This document shows positions 35,001-46,752 of a stretch of DNA of 64,000 bases, piece by piece. Numbering within the stretch: position 1 is the first letter of the stretch; the number at the start of each line of letters is the position of its first letter. The stretch spans positions 265,941,519-266,005,518 of the forward strand of contig CM040118.1 in NCBI GenBank assembly GCA_022559845.1, given 5' to 3'. Source of the DNA: Amorphophallus konjac. Lineage: Eukaryota > Streptophyta > Magnoliopsida > Alismatales > Araceae. A program made the translations under genes and the position numbers. The notes beneath the pieces were generated by a model. The model was not told the DNA's origin. It saw nothing but the letters and a program-made list of their open reading frames with translations, and searched no databases.

Positions 35001-36659
35001 AGCTCAGCCATGGAGCGGTCACAAGCTATTATAAGTGGGCCTGATAAGCGTGAACAACCCAAGAGCCCTCCTATGCAGTTCAAGAAGCCTGCCCCTTAAA
35101 GATGCAATGAATCTCATCAGCCAATAAAAAGAACTAAAGAAAACGCAAGGTTGTTCAATGCACCGAGCAACCCACTGTGGGGGCGGATGCCAGCCATGTG
35201 GGGGAAGGAAAAGAAGAATACAAAGGCTAAAGCAAGATATGTTGCTCTCTCCTGCAACATGCTGTCAGCACTGTCCAGTATGGCTCAAGCTGCTGATGAG
35301 GAAGATGAAGAAGTTTACTTTATACCAAAGGGAGCAAATCAAGCTGAAGCTTCTCCCCCCCATCATGCTGCTGGATCCGGGAGAATATTAAGACACTCAT
35401 CAGCCAACAAGGGGGCACAATACCACGTTCCTCTTCCATTTGAAGGCATAAAACCCAGGGATTCCATCTCAATGAAATTGGACGCGTCCAGCAATAATGA
35501 CGGGATGCCACTCACCCTAGTCAAACCGGAGGCGCAAGATAGCACTCTCGGCCCCTCTTGGCAAGGCCCCGCTGTGATGGCACTGCTATACCAGAAGCAG
35601 CAGGAAATTGAAATGCTGCAAAGGCAGCTAAATGGAATAAATCTAAGTCCACCTATGCCACAACTGGCAGGACATCTACATGAGGCAACACAAGGTAGTG
35701 CTAGCTCACCTGAAGCTTCAGCACGGCCAGTCAGGCCCCGAATAGCACATGATCTTACAGGGGGTATCCTCCCTCAACCACTCAAACATACAGTCTCCCG
35801 GGCACATCAGGAGGCAACTAAAGCATATCCGAAGATGGTGCCAATGAGACCGCGCATGCAGTTAGACGAGCTCAAGGTGAAACAAACAATGAATACGAAG
35901 ACGGCCGAAGAGGAAGTCACCGAGACCGAATTATAAGTAGCCAAAAAAAAAGATAATGAGTCTGTCATGGACTACATAAGAAGGTGGAGGAATCTCCGTG
36001 AAAGATGCAGACATCCGGCGAGCTACGGGGACTCTGTTCAAATCTGCAAATACAATCTGAGAATAGAAATTCTACGATGGGTCATTGACATTGAAGTCAC
36101 GACCTTTGAACAGCTAAGTGATGTCGCAGCCAATGCCAAAGTAGTGCTGGTAAGGCTATGCTCGACCTCTACGGCCTCGAGCCAAAAGAATAAACCAATC
36201 AACAAACCTTCGGCACAAGAAGAAGTTTACGCCTCAAATTTTGAAGCCTTCGAGTAACAGAAGAAGAAAATGAAAGAGGCATCTTCCGACGATCCGGCAA
36301 AACAAGGGTCCTCATTAAGGGGCAAGACGATGAAATTGTATTCCTTTCCAAAGGACAAGACTAGGGCACTTTTTGAGTGGGCCCGCGAATACGACAAAGT
36401 AGTGCTTCCGGAGCCGAAGAAACCAGGCGATGCCGAAAGAAAAGATGATTCACGATTCTGTCCTTATCACCAAATGTTGGGGCATCCCATTGAGGATTAC
36501 TATGTGTTCAAGGACATTATTGAAGGCCTGATCAAGAAAGGTGAACTACAGATGGGCGAGTATAAGGTGGACCCACCGTGCCCTCATCAAATATCCATCC
36601 TTAAAAGAGCAGCCCAGCGCGGCGTTACCACCTCAACTGCTCCTCACAAATCTGGCTGA
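32031..36659 (+). pseudogene. Element E: upstream module and tandemly duplicated gag in one frame
   Basis: A single frame of about 1540 codons, no shift, interrupted by stops at 32,268, 33,081, 34,125, 34,398, 34,629, 35,097, 35,934 and 36,255. Module order: VSCHVHHAI and KQIWVPKRIRG (as in D); MQVLTCNMTGVMG; then gag copy 1 with EIKLLKRKLNERAG, YPAYHAAKRLPPGVDKLPKF, EYIKRWEDLSMRCRHPP and FCPYHQILGHPIEDC. From about 35,570 a second gag copy repeats this order: EIEMLQRQLNG, DYIRRWRNLRERCRHPA, FCPYHQMLGHPIEDY. Copy 2 lacks the capsid core (about 100 residues). The FCPYHQ-LGHPIED box resembles the C-terminal His/Cys box of Tat/Ogre gag. No protease, RT or integrase follows. Confidence 0.75.
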
Positions 36660-37640
36660 AGCCGATGTCTAGTAGGCCTGCATAGCTTGAATGCGGATGT
36701 TTGCCAACAAAAAGAAGAATGGCAAATGAAGCAAAAAAAAAGAAAGAGAAAAAGAGAAAAAAAAGAAAGGAAAAGTCCTATTCTGGGGGGAGGCACCCAA
36801 AAAAAAAAGAAGAAGAGGAAAAAATGAGCAAAAAAAGGGAGAGGGCAAATAAAATTTACCTATACAGACATTGGGCTCCACCTACTGAATCATTTCTCAG
36901 AAAGTTGGATCCTTCCAAAAAAAGGGGGGAAGAAACAAAAAACATAAAATAATGAAGGAGTCCTTGATGGCTACATCTATCAAGGGAGATATCACTCCCC
37001 CCATGTCTTGGTCCGTGCCAAATAAGAAACTACCATTGTGGGGTTGGCGTGGTGGAGCGAACCATCTATCCCTTCTCTGAGGGGGTGAGCGCTCTCCTGT
37101 GCACCCACCTTGGTCTGTTTAAAAACAAATGGACAAAGGGCAATGGATCTGCACTACAGTGCACTGTCAACGCCATCCGAGTTGCCCGTTCAAAACAAAA
37201 AAGAAAGAAAAATTATGAGGTCAACAAGGCCTCCCATCCGCCCCCATAGCATTACATGATGAATGCCCAAGCGAAAATAAAATGACAACGTCATCTGCGG
37301 AGGTTGGAAGACCCGACAGCCGTAGCTTCTAAGAAAAATGGTCCAAGAGGATGACACTTGGCAGAAGCACCGGGGACTCGAGCCGAAGCTGTTCAGAGCA
37401 TCTCCTGAAGAAATCAATGACGAAAGAAGATAGATGTTGATCTGATGCATAGCTGTCACTGAATATCCCGAGGGGGACCATGTAATCAATGGTCCCACCG
37501 ACGATAAAGAGCCATCATTGGCCGCTAGGCCTCCCGTCTCAAATACGGGCCCAGGTCAATTAAGGGGAATGAAAAGAACAATCCTTATTGAGTCGGCTAC
37601 ATCCCCGACTCCCTATAAAGCCAGCAAATAAATGCCTTTC
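36660..37640. other. Non-coding, with polypurine run
   Basis: Immediately after gag lies an A/G-rich stretch (36,712-36,870, AAAGAAAGAGAAAAAG-type). Beyond it is unique-looking sequence without coding signal. Local TCCCACCG-type words recur from 37,490 onward. Confidence 0.5.
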
Positions 37641-38160
37641 GGCTTCTAAAGGCCTATCTCAGTACCCCTTGGTCCCGCCGGGATTCATGATGCCTTGCCA
37701 TCTTCCCATCCTACGGGGGTACTCCCCACTTGTCCCATTGGGACTAACCTTCCACCCTTGATCTGGGACCTATGCTCCCAGCCAACGCATTCTTATTGCC
37801 TTTCGACATTCAGTCGAACTTGAAAATTACCTTCTGTCCCACTGGGTTGGGTTCACAAAACCTTTTCTTGGCATAAGACACTCTGCCCTTGTCGAGCTCA
37901 ATAACTCGCCCATCAGTCCCGCCGGACTGTGTCCATAAAGCTTTCCCTGGCCTGAGGTGCTCCGCCCTACCCGAACTTGAAAATTACCTTCTGCCTCATC
38001 GAGCTGGGTCCACAAAGTCTTTTCCTTGGCCTGAGGCACTCCCCCCTCGCCGAGCCCCAAAATTACCCTTTGTCCCACTGGACAGGATTCATAAAACCCT
38101 TTTCCTTGGCCTGAGGCACTCCGCCCTTGCTAGGCCCACCGGGCTCTTGGACATCAATAC
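37640..38160 (+). repeat. Degenerate 75-80 bp tandem repeat
   Basis: Recurring blocks AAAATTACCTTCTGTCCCAC, GGGTTCACAAAACC and CCTTGGCCTGAGGCACTC appear about six times with strong divergence. First member of the series of arrays in element E's 3' region. Confidence 0.6.
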
Positions 38161-38229
38161 CTAGCCCCATCAGCTAAATAAACAGTCAAATTCATCAATA
38201 GTCCCACCGGACAAAATATCCCGCAACGC

Positions 38230-38945
38230 AGACGAGACTGTGTCAGAGAGCCCAACACAAAAAAACAAATAGCAAAAATAATAACAAAAAAAGGAAATGA
38301 AAAGAAGAAAGAAATGAATAAAAAATGATGAAAATGGATGAAGAAAGGAAAATGAAGATTTAAAATAAACTTAATGAATCAAAAAACTCGATAGACCTAG
38401 TAAAATCAATAAATTCAATCAAATCAATCAATCCGATGAGCTCAATAATGATAATAATGATAAAACCAATGAAATTTAATAAACCTAATAAGCAAAGCAA
38501 AATTAATCAGCTCAATAAATCAATAAGCCTATCAAACCAAATAAACCTCAATAAACCCAATCAACTCAATAAATCGAACAAACCAATAAACCCAATAAAT
38601 CAACAGACTCACCAAACCAAATAAACTCAATGAATCAATAAACCCAACGAACCCAATAGAGTTAATAAATCAATAAATCCAAAGCACTCAATAAACCTAA
38701 TAAACTCAATAAAATCAATGAAATCAATCGAATCAACAAAATTCAACAAACCCAATAAACACATCAAAATCAAACTCAATGAATCAATAAACCCAATAAA
38801 TCAAATAAACCCCAACAAACTCAACCAATAAATCCAGTGAACTTAACAAACTCAAACAAACCAATAAATCCTATAAAACCAATAAACTCAATAAACTTAA
38901 CAAATTCAATAAACCCAACCAGTCTAAACAAATAAACTAACAAAA
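38230..38945 (+). repeat. AT-rich low-complexity, (CAATAAA)-like
   Basis: Long run of CAATAAACC / TCAATAAAT / AACCCAATAAA words with no fixed period, preceded by an A/G-rich stretch (38,255-38,390). The open frame through it encodes only Asn/Lys/Pro/Ile repeats and is not a gene. Confidence 0.8.
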
Positions 38946-40960
38946 GATTCCTTCACTTTGTCTTAGACCTTCTGTCTGAGCAAGGTTTGTTGATCCCGAC
39001 ATCTCCATGGGTCAACATCCATATTCTGTCATGGCTTAGACGTCACGTCTTTGCCAAGTTGGTCAGCTTCGACATGACGTCGGGTTGACATCTTCATCTA
39101 CACATCCTGCCCTTGTTTCAGACCTTCCGTCTGAGCAAGGTTGGTTGACTCCGACACCTCGTCCGGTTGGCATCAATATTTAGCCCTGGGTCTGGGCCTC
39201 TCATTCGCCTACAATATAGTCTACCCTCGCCCCAAACCTTCTATCGGGGTAGGGCCCGTTGACTTTGACATTCTGTTGAGTCAACACCTATCCTGCGTGC
39301 TTCCCTTGGCTTAGGCCCTATGCCTCTGCCAAGTTCGTTGACTTCGACATGGCGTCGAATCAACACCTACCCCACAATATGCCCTTGGCCTAGGCCTCAC
39401 GCCTTTGCCAAGTTCGTTGACTTCGACATGACATCGAGTCGACACCTATCCTACAATATGTCCTTGGCCTAGGCCTCACGCCTTTGCCAAGTTCATTGAC
39501 TTCGACATGACGTCGAGTCGACACCTATCCTATAATATGCCCTTGGCCTAGGCCTCATGGCTTTGCCAAGTTCGTTGACTTCGATACGACGTCGAGTCAA
39601 CACCTATCCTACATTATACTCTTGGCTTAGGCCTCACGCCTTTGCCAAGTTCGTTGACTTCGACATGACGTTGAGTCAACACCTTTCCTGCAATATGCCC
39701 TTGGCCTAGGCCCCACGCCTCTTCAAAGTTTGTTGGCTTCGACATGACGTCGAGTCAACACCTACCCTACAATATGCCCTTGGCCTAGGCCACACGCCTC
39801 TGCCAAGTTCGTTGGCTTCGACATGACGTCGGGTCAACACCTACCCTATAATATGCCCTTGGCTTAGGCCTCACGCCTCTGCCAAGTTCGTTGGCTTCGA
39901 CATGGTGTCGAATCAACACCTATCTTACGTGCTTCTCTTGGATTAGGCCCTACACTTTCGCCAAGTTCGTTGACTTCGACATGACGTCAAGTCAGCACCT
40001 ATCCTACATTATACCCTTGGCTTAGGCCTCACGCCTTCGCCGAGTTCGTTGGCATCGACATGACGTCGAGTCAACACCCATCCTATATCATACCCTTGGC
40101 TTAGGCCTCACGCCTCTGCCGAGTACGTTGACTTCGACACAACGTCAGGTCAACATCCATATCCTACATTCTTTCCTTGGTTCAGGCCTCACGCCTTTTC
40201 CAAGTTGGTTGACTTCGGCAATCTGTCTAGTCAACAATCATATTCTGCCTTGGCCCAGACCCTTTGTCTCTTCCAGGTTGGTCATTTTCAACATAACATC
40301 GAGATGACAACAGTGTTTTATGTCTGCCCTTGTCTTGGACATGTCATCTAAGCAAGGTTTGTTGGCTCTGACATCCCGTTGGGTCAGCATCCATATTCTA
40401 TAATCTGCACTTGGCTTAGGCCTCATGCCTCTGCCAAGTTCGTTGGTTTCGACATGACGTTGAGTCAACACCCATTCAACATTCATATCCTACATTATAC
40501 TCTTGGCTTAGGCCTCACGCCTTCGCCAAGTTCGCTGACTTCGACATGACGTCGAGTCAACACCTATTCTACATTCTGCCCTTGGCTTAGGCCTCATGCC
40601 TCTGCCAAGTTCGTTGGCTTTGACAGGACGTCGAGTCAACACTTACCCTATATTACGCCCTTGGCTTAAGCCTCACGTCTTTGCCAAATTCGTTGACTTT
40701 GACAAGACATCAAGTCAACACCTATGTTATATTCTGTCTTTGGATCATGCCTCACGCCTTTTCCAAGTTGGTTGACTTTGGCAATCTGTCAAGTCAATGA
40801 CCATATTCTGCCCTGGCCCGGACCCTTCGTCTCTCCCAGGTTGGTTGCATTCGACATGACGTTGAGACAACGATAATGCTTTATTTCTGCCGTTTCCTAG
40901 ACATACCGCCTAGGCAAGGTTTGTTGACTCTAACATCCCGTCAGGTTAACATTCATATTC
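38946..40960 (+). repeat. Tandem array, about 79-bp unit, two hairpins per unit
   Basis: More than twenty units (clear copies from about 39,304). Each has CTTGGC-tta-GGC-ctcac-GCC-ttt-GCCAAG and then GTTGACT-t-CGAC-atgac-GTCG-AGTCAAC, joined by ACCTATCCTACAATATGCC-like spacer. Consecutive starts near 39,384 and 39,463 give the period. Divergent units near the ends change both arms together, for example CCTTG/CAAGG with CAGAC/GTCTG at about 39,111. Confidence 0.85.
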
Positions 40961-41340
40961 TACCTCTGGCTCGAACCTTTCGTCCAGTCAGTCAACAAAA
41001 AGACCCTTTTACCTCTGACGCGGACCTTTCGTCCAGTCAGTAAACAAAAAGAAACTATTACCTCTGGCTCGGACCTTCCGTCTGACCACACAACAAAAAG
41101 ACCCTTTTACCTCTGGTTCGGACCGTTCGTCCCGTCAGTCAACAAAAAGACCCTTTTACCTCTGACGCGGACCTTTCATCCAGTCAGTCAACAGAAAGAC
41201 CCTTTCACCTTTGGTCCAGACCTTTCGTCCGACTATACAACAAAAATACCCTATTACCTCTGACTCAGACCTTTCATCTAGTCAGTCAACAAAAAGACCC
41301 TTTTACCTCTAGCTCAGACCTTTTGTCCAGTCAGATAACA
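40961..41340 (+). repeat. Tandem array, about 49-bp unit with one hairpin
   Basis: About eight units of ACCTCTG, hairpin, then TCAACAAAAAGACCCTTTT. The consensus hairpin is CTGAC-gc-GGAC-ctttc-GTCC-a-GTCAG. One unit (about 41,060) uses other arms, TGG..GGAC/GTCT..CCA, with loop CTTCC. Confidence 0.8.
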
Positions 41341-43165
41341 AAACACCCCTTCATCGTTGGCGTCATGGCCTTCCGCCTAAGCCAGGTTGTACGCCGTCAT
41401 GACTTTACGTCTAAGCCATTAAATATCCATGTCCGGCGTCATGGCCTTCCACCTGAGCCGGTAAACAATCTGCCTTGGCGTCATGGCCTTCTGCCTAAGC
41501 CAAGTTGTACGGCGTCATGGCTTTACATCTAAGCCATTAAATATTCTTATCCGATGTCATGGCTTTCCGCCTAAGCCGGTAAATAATATGCCTTAGCGTC
41601 ATGACCTTCCGCCTAAGCCAAGTTGTACAGCGTCATTACTTTATGTCTAAGCCGTTAAATATCTTTGTCCGGCGTCATGGCTTTCCGCCTAAGCCGGTAA
41701 ACAATCTGCCTTGGCGTCATGGCCTTCCACCTAAGCCAAGTTGTATGGCGTCATGACTTTATGTCTAAGCCGTTAAATATCCTTGTCCGGCATCATGGCC
41801 TTCCACCTAAGCTGGTAAACAATCTGCATTGGCGTCATGGCCTTCCGCCTAAGCCAAGTTGTACGGCGTCATGACTTTATGTCTAAGCCGTTAAATATCC
41901 TTGTCCGGCGTCATGGCCTTCCACCTAAGCCGGTAAACAATATGCCTTGGCGTCATGGCCTTCCGCCTAAGCCAAGTTGTACGACGTCATGACTTTACGT
42001 CTAAGCCGTTGAATATTATTGTCCGGCGTCATAGTTTTCCGCCTAAGCTGGTAAACAATATGCCTTGGCGTCATGGCCTTCCGCCTAAGCCAAGTTGTAC
42101 GGCGTCATGACTTTACGTCTAAGCCGTTGAATATTATTGTCCGGCGCCATAGCTTTCCGCCTAAGCCGGTAAACAATATGCCTTGGCGTCATGGCCTTCC
42201 GCCTAAGCCAAGTTGTACGGTGTCATGACTTTACGTCTAAGCCGTTAAATATTCTTATCCGGTGTCATGGCTTTCCGCCTAAGCCGGCAAACAATCTGCC
42301 ATGGCGTCATGGCCTTCCGCCTAAGCCAAGTTGTACGGCATCATGACTTTACATCTAAGCCATTGAATATTCTTGTCCGGTGTCATAGCTTTCCGCCTAA
42401 GCCGGTAAATATTCTACCTTGGCGTCATGGCCTTCCGCCTAAGCCAAGTTGTGTGACGTCGTGACTTTATGTCTAAGCCGTTGAATACTGTTGTCTGGCG
42501 TCATGGATGTCTACCTAAGTCGGTAAATATTCTACCTTGGTGTCATGGCCTTCCCCCTAAGCCAAGTTGTACGGCGTCATGACTTTATGTCTAAGCCGTT
42601 AAATACTCTTATCCGGCGTCATGGCTTTCCGCCTAAGCCGGTAAATATTCTATCTTGGCGTCATGGCCTTCCGCCTAAGTCAAGTTGTACGGCGTCATGA
42701 CTTTATGTCTAAGCCGTTGAATACTCTTGTCCGGCGTCATGGCTTTTCACCTAAGCCGGTAAATATTCTACCTTGTCGTCATGGCCTTCCTCCTAAGCCA
42801 AGTTATTTGGCATCATGGCTCTTCGCCTAGGCCGACAAATATTCTACCTTGGCGTCATGGCCTTCTGCCTAAGCCAAGTTGTATGGCGTCATGACTTTAT
42901 GTCTAAGCCGTTGAATACTCTTGTCTGGCGTCATGGCTTTCCGCCTAAGCCGGTAAATATTCTGCCTTGGCGTCATGGCCTTCCGCCTAAGCCAAGTTGT
43001 GCGACGTCGTGACTTTACGTCTAAGCCGTTAAATATTCTTATCTGGCATCATGGCTTCCGTCTAAGCCGGTAAATATCTTCCCTTGGCGTCACGACCTTA
43101 CATCTAAGCCAAGTCATTCGGCGTCATGACCTTCGGTCTAAGCCGATAAACGTCTGACCATTGGC
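41341..43165 (+). repeat. Tandem array, about 118-bp higher-order unit of three hairpins
   Basis: About fifteen units. Each holds three hairpins of the same build: CTTGGC-gtcat-GGC-cttcc-GCC-taa-GCCAAG; ACGGC-gtcat-GAC-tttat-GTC-taa-GCCGT; CCGGC-gtcat-GGC-tttcc-GCC-taa-GCCGG. Spacers such as TTGTA, TTAAATATCCTTGT and TAAACAATATGC separate them. Open frames through it (for example 41,323-41,532) are repeat read-through. The last, more degenerate units end near 43,160. Confidence 0.85.
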
Positions 43166-43955
43166 CCGGAATTACTACCGAACCAATGAACGAAAAGACC
43201 CCCTTTGGTTTCACACCAACCCTTGATCCCACCAGGGATTCACCACAACATATGACTCCTTCTCTCCACTGCCATGGCATCAGGTTCCCGACTCCAGAAT
43301 CACCAACCTGCGGGCATGCCCATTAACCCCTTTAGAAAAGAGAAAACAAAAGAAGAAGAAAAAAGTGAAAAAAAAGAGAAAGAAACAAAAAAAAGAGAGC
43401 AAAGAAAGAAAAAACAAGAAGAATAATAAAAAAGAAGAAGAAGAAAGGAAAATAAGAGAAAAAGAGAGAGAAAAATGATAATCATGACGTGATTTGTGTG
43501 CTTGTTTGCCTCACGTGCGTGTCTGCCTAAAATATAGTATTAACACACTTCCTTCAAATTTCTAAGACCGCGTACTTTCTTGCTAAATAACGATGCCCTA
43601 ATTTAGGATATGTGTGCGTCACGGCATACACTAAGGAACGAAAACCTAATTCTAGGTGAGTGCATATATACGACTAGGGGAAGAGTCGTAGCCATGTCGC
43701 TAGCACAACTCACTGAATACACCCTAGACAAAACTCCTACACTTCGCACATAATATGAGCAATGGTCCTTAGTCATAAGGACGTCATAAATTCTTCTTAA
43801 CACTTCATGGACGCTTAAATCTCTACACTCGCGTAAAGGGTGATCGTGAGGAAAAAGCGGCCTGCCCCCCTTTTAAAAAAATGGAAAAAAAAGAAGAAAA
43901 GAAAAAAATGAAAAAAAATGATGATAATGGTAAGTGGAATGTGAATCCAAGTAGC
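43166..43955. other. Non-coding; polypurine run 43,318-43,475
   Basis: A/G-rich stretch (AGAAGAAGAAAAAAG-type) followed by unremarkable sequence, with another A-rich tract at 43,875-43,920. No coding signal. Confidence 0.5.
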
Positions 43956-44139
43956 CGGGAATCCCCACTGAAACAAATGAGGAGACTCGCGTGAAAACGG
44001 TGCAACAAACTCCACAATTAAAATAAGGATGAATCCTAATAGCCGGGAATCTCCATTGACACATATGAGGAGACTCGCATCAAACGGTGGAATCCGCAAC
44101 AATATCATAATATAGGATGAATCTTAGTAGCCGGGAATC
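43956..44139 (+). repeat. 80-90 bp tandem repeat, left part of the block split by B-1
   Basis: Units contain AGCCGGGAATCTCCATTGA, ACATATGAGGAGACTCGCG and ATAATATAGGATGAATC. Starts at about 43,960, 44,040 and 44,130. The third unit is interrupted after GAATC by B-1 and resumes at 54,115. Confidence 0.8.
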
Positions 44140-46429
44140 TGGTGCGGACACCCGAGCAGTTGAGCAGCGCGATACGTCGAGCCACCGGTATCGCACACGG
44201 AGCACGACTCGAGCCACCTCCGCATCTATTTGCCTCGGAGACAGCCTGGAGACGCCCCCCTGAGTCCCGGCATTTATCATATTTAGTTAGACTTTATGTG
44301 TGTGTAAATTGTGTTTATTTCATTGTATGCGGTTTGCTATTTTGATTGTAAGAGGGGCTTATGTGCAATTTGGACCCCGTGGGCCCCACGGGCCCCCCAG
44401 GCCCCATCCCATTGAGCCACCTCACCCATGGGCCCCATGTGGGGTCAGTCAACATGTCAAATGGAGGCTTCTAGATGGGTGGGCCAAGTGGGGGACAAGG
44501 GACTTGGAAAGTCCACATTTGGCCACCCACCCCCACCTACCAAGTCCACATTCTACTCCTTGGTCCAAGGGCCGCCCCCCTCCTTGTTTATATATTTTTT
44601 TTTTTGTGTGTGTGTCACACTCAATCCAGGCCACTCATTCCCATCCCCTAGATCCAACGGTTGCCAATGGATTTGAGATGTAACACATAAATACTTGTAA
44701 TTTCCCATTTTTCATGAATTAATGCCATTTGATTCAAAGAAATTCAAGAGCAAGGGCTGGTGCGCCCCCCTCCTCTCTCCTCCCTCTCCCCCTTGAAGCT
44801 GTGAAGGCTTCCATTCTGAGGTGTGACACCTAGTGTATCGGTTCCGACAATCGCCGCCGCCGCCACGAGCCGCCACCGCACCGCCATCGCCATCAACGGA
44901 GTTCTGCCCGTGCAGTACCACAGAAGCTTCCACGAACTTATTGTCTCAGCCACGAGCTCATATAGATCTGGGAATTTTAGTGGATGTTCCATAGGTGTCA
45001 AGGACGTCCCACAAATTTTGGTTTGCCATTCAGATCTCGTTTCATATTTTTTGATTTTCATCCACTCTTCCATTTCGGTTCTGCCAGAGTTCTGTCCAGA
45101 TTCATCCCCGCCCTACGCTTCATGTCTTAGGTCCACTTTTTGATTTCTTTTGGTTAGCCCAATTTTACTGAGGGTTCCATTCATCCACCCCTTCATCCAC
45201 CATTTTTCTCAATTTTTGATTCGCCCATCTCATATTTTCTAAAATTCATTCTCAGACCCATCTACAGTTCTGTCCACCTGTTCCCAGATCCGACCACTAG
45301 TCACCCCACAAATCATAACAAATCGCCACCACCTCCAAATCCAATTCTCAAAATAGTCCCAATTCTGTGGTTTGATTCCCTACAATTCCTAAGAAGAGCT
45401 CAAGAGTTGAATCGGAGGTTTACTAGGCGGTCAATGGTGGTTCTCGGATAAGTACATTACAGATCTGAGATTTCGATTACTGTACAACAGGGACTTATAA
45501 ATTCAATAAAGTTCTGATCCGACCAGATCTAGCAGATCTCTCTGGGTCTAGATCGAAAAATTTGAAGAGAGCTTTCCAACGATAGCTCATGCGTCCCGAT
45601 CCGACGTCGGGATTGCTCGCAGCGGCCGTTTTCGCCGGAGCGCGCGCCGGAAGACAGCAACCAAAATCCGTGGACAGCTAGTTCAACAATTGGGAATCGG
45701 GGCCGATCGACCCCCGATCGGTGTTCCCGGCCGACCGCCGTCCGTGGAGGCGCGCCACCAGGGGTCCCCATCATAGTGGGTCCCACCCCCGCAGATCCGG
45801 AGGACAACGCCATCCGTGGGCCCCGCGGGCCCGCAGAACCCGCCGTTCGGAAAGCACGAAAACGCGGAGTTCGGCACCGCCGGGCGACATCAAGATGCTG
45901 CCCGTCAACCCGAGTTGCGTGATTCCCGGGCTCCACATGTGACCTTTTACCTCCCTGCGTGGAGTGGGTCAAATCTTTGTATTGCTGTGATATTGTTTAA
46001 CCGGGAGTCCGTGATTCGGCCGGGGTTATCTTCGCCACGCTGGGTGCGTGGAGGTAAAGGTCTTAACTCCTTGGCATTACATTGCTTAGCTAGTATACGG
46101 TCTTAGGCCGCTGCTGAGAGTGTAGGTACTAGCCCGTGTGTCCATGTCACCGCTGTGAGAGTGAGAGTGACCCGTCCCGTGACTCGATCCGAGTCCAGAA
46201 GTTGAGTCGGACTACCCTTGACCTCCGCCGGTTCCTTAACCGCGCACGGTCCGCGCTTTCCCTCGCTTGGGACGACGAGTGAGCTTCCACTTCTGTTAGC
46301 GACGTTTTGCCACTAGGAGCTCGTAGTGTCGGGCTTAGTGTCTCCCTGGTGTGTGCTGCTGGTCGCGTCTTCATCTAGAGTCCGAGGGTGGCACCACATA
46401 GTGTCATCTCCCGTGTCTGTCCCGCATCA
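44140..46429 (+). repeat. B-1 5' LTR
   Basis: Starts TGGTGCGGACACCCGAGC, ends GTCCCGCATCA. The first 125 bp correspond to the pol C-terminal tail in the 3' LTR. Where the solo LTR and B-2 have TATATAAG, this copy reads ACACATAAATAC, so the promoter differs between sub-lineages. Confidence 0.92.
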
Positions 46430-46432
46430 GTT

Positions 46433-46444
46433 TGGTATCAGAGC
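46433..46444 (+). promoter_or_regulatory. B-1 primer binding site, initiator-Met tRNA
   Basis: TGGTATCAGAGC starts three bases (GTT) after the LTR end. Confidence 0.95.
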
Positions 46445-46752
46445 AAGTCGAGTCTAGGGTAGTCATTGCATAAGTCTTGCATGCATCATGGTCTAAGTCA
46501 AGTCTAGGATCATCATTATTTTCAAAACAAAAAAAAAGAGAGTGTTTTAAAATTGCATTGCATCCCGATAATTCGGTATCTTAAAAGGAGTTGTTCGAGC
46601 GTTAGGCTACACCTATCAGGAGGTCGCACACTTGCGGGAGTGATCTTCGGATCGATTAACTCCGCCCTGTACCGGATATTGGTTTAGGTCTAAGTGCATC
46701 ATTTAGTGTGTGTTTGCATTAGTCGGTGTCTTCTAGGTCGTGTGTCAGTTGC
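46445..46752 (+). other. B-1 untranslated leader
   Basis: About 310 bp between the primer site and the gag ATG, with a poly-A run near 46,525. No coding signal. Confidence 0.7.

Noticed and set aside
38436..38624. Asn/Lys/Pro/Ile-rich 62-codon frame
   Set aside because: Low-complexity CAATAAA repeat, not a gene.
41323..43012. Open frames of 65-69 codons rich in RHG, PPKP and WRHGLP
   Set aside because: They are translations of the 118-bp repeat, shared between units, with no start context or family resemblance.
41341..43165. CRISPR-like look: 25-bp recurring segment GGCGTCATGGC...CGCCTAAGCC with short variable spacers
   Set aside because: Spacers are 9-17 bp, repeated in fixed order, and the context is a plant retroelement; it is a higher-order tandem repeat.
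44428..44676. Repeated 73-127 codon frames in the U3 of B LTRs
   Set aside because: LTR duplication artefact around GGGCCCC-rich sequence, differing by frameshifts between copies.
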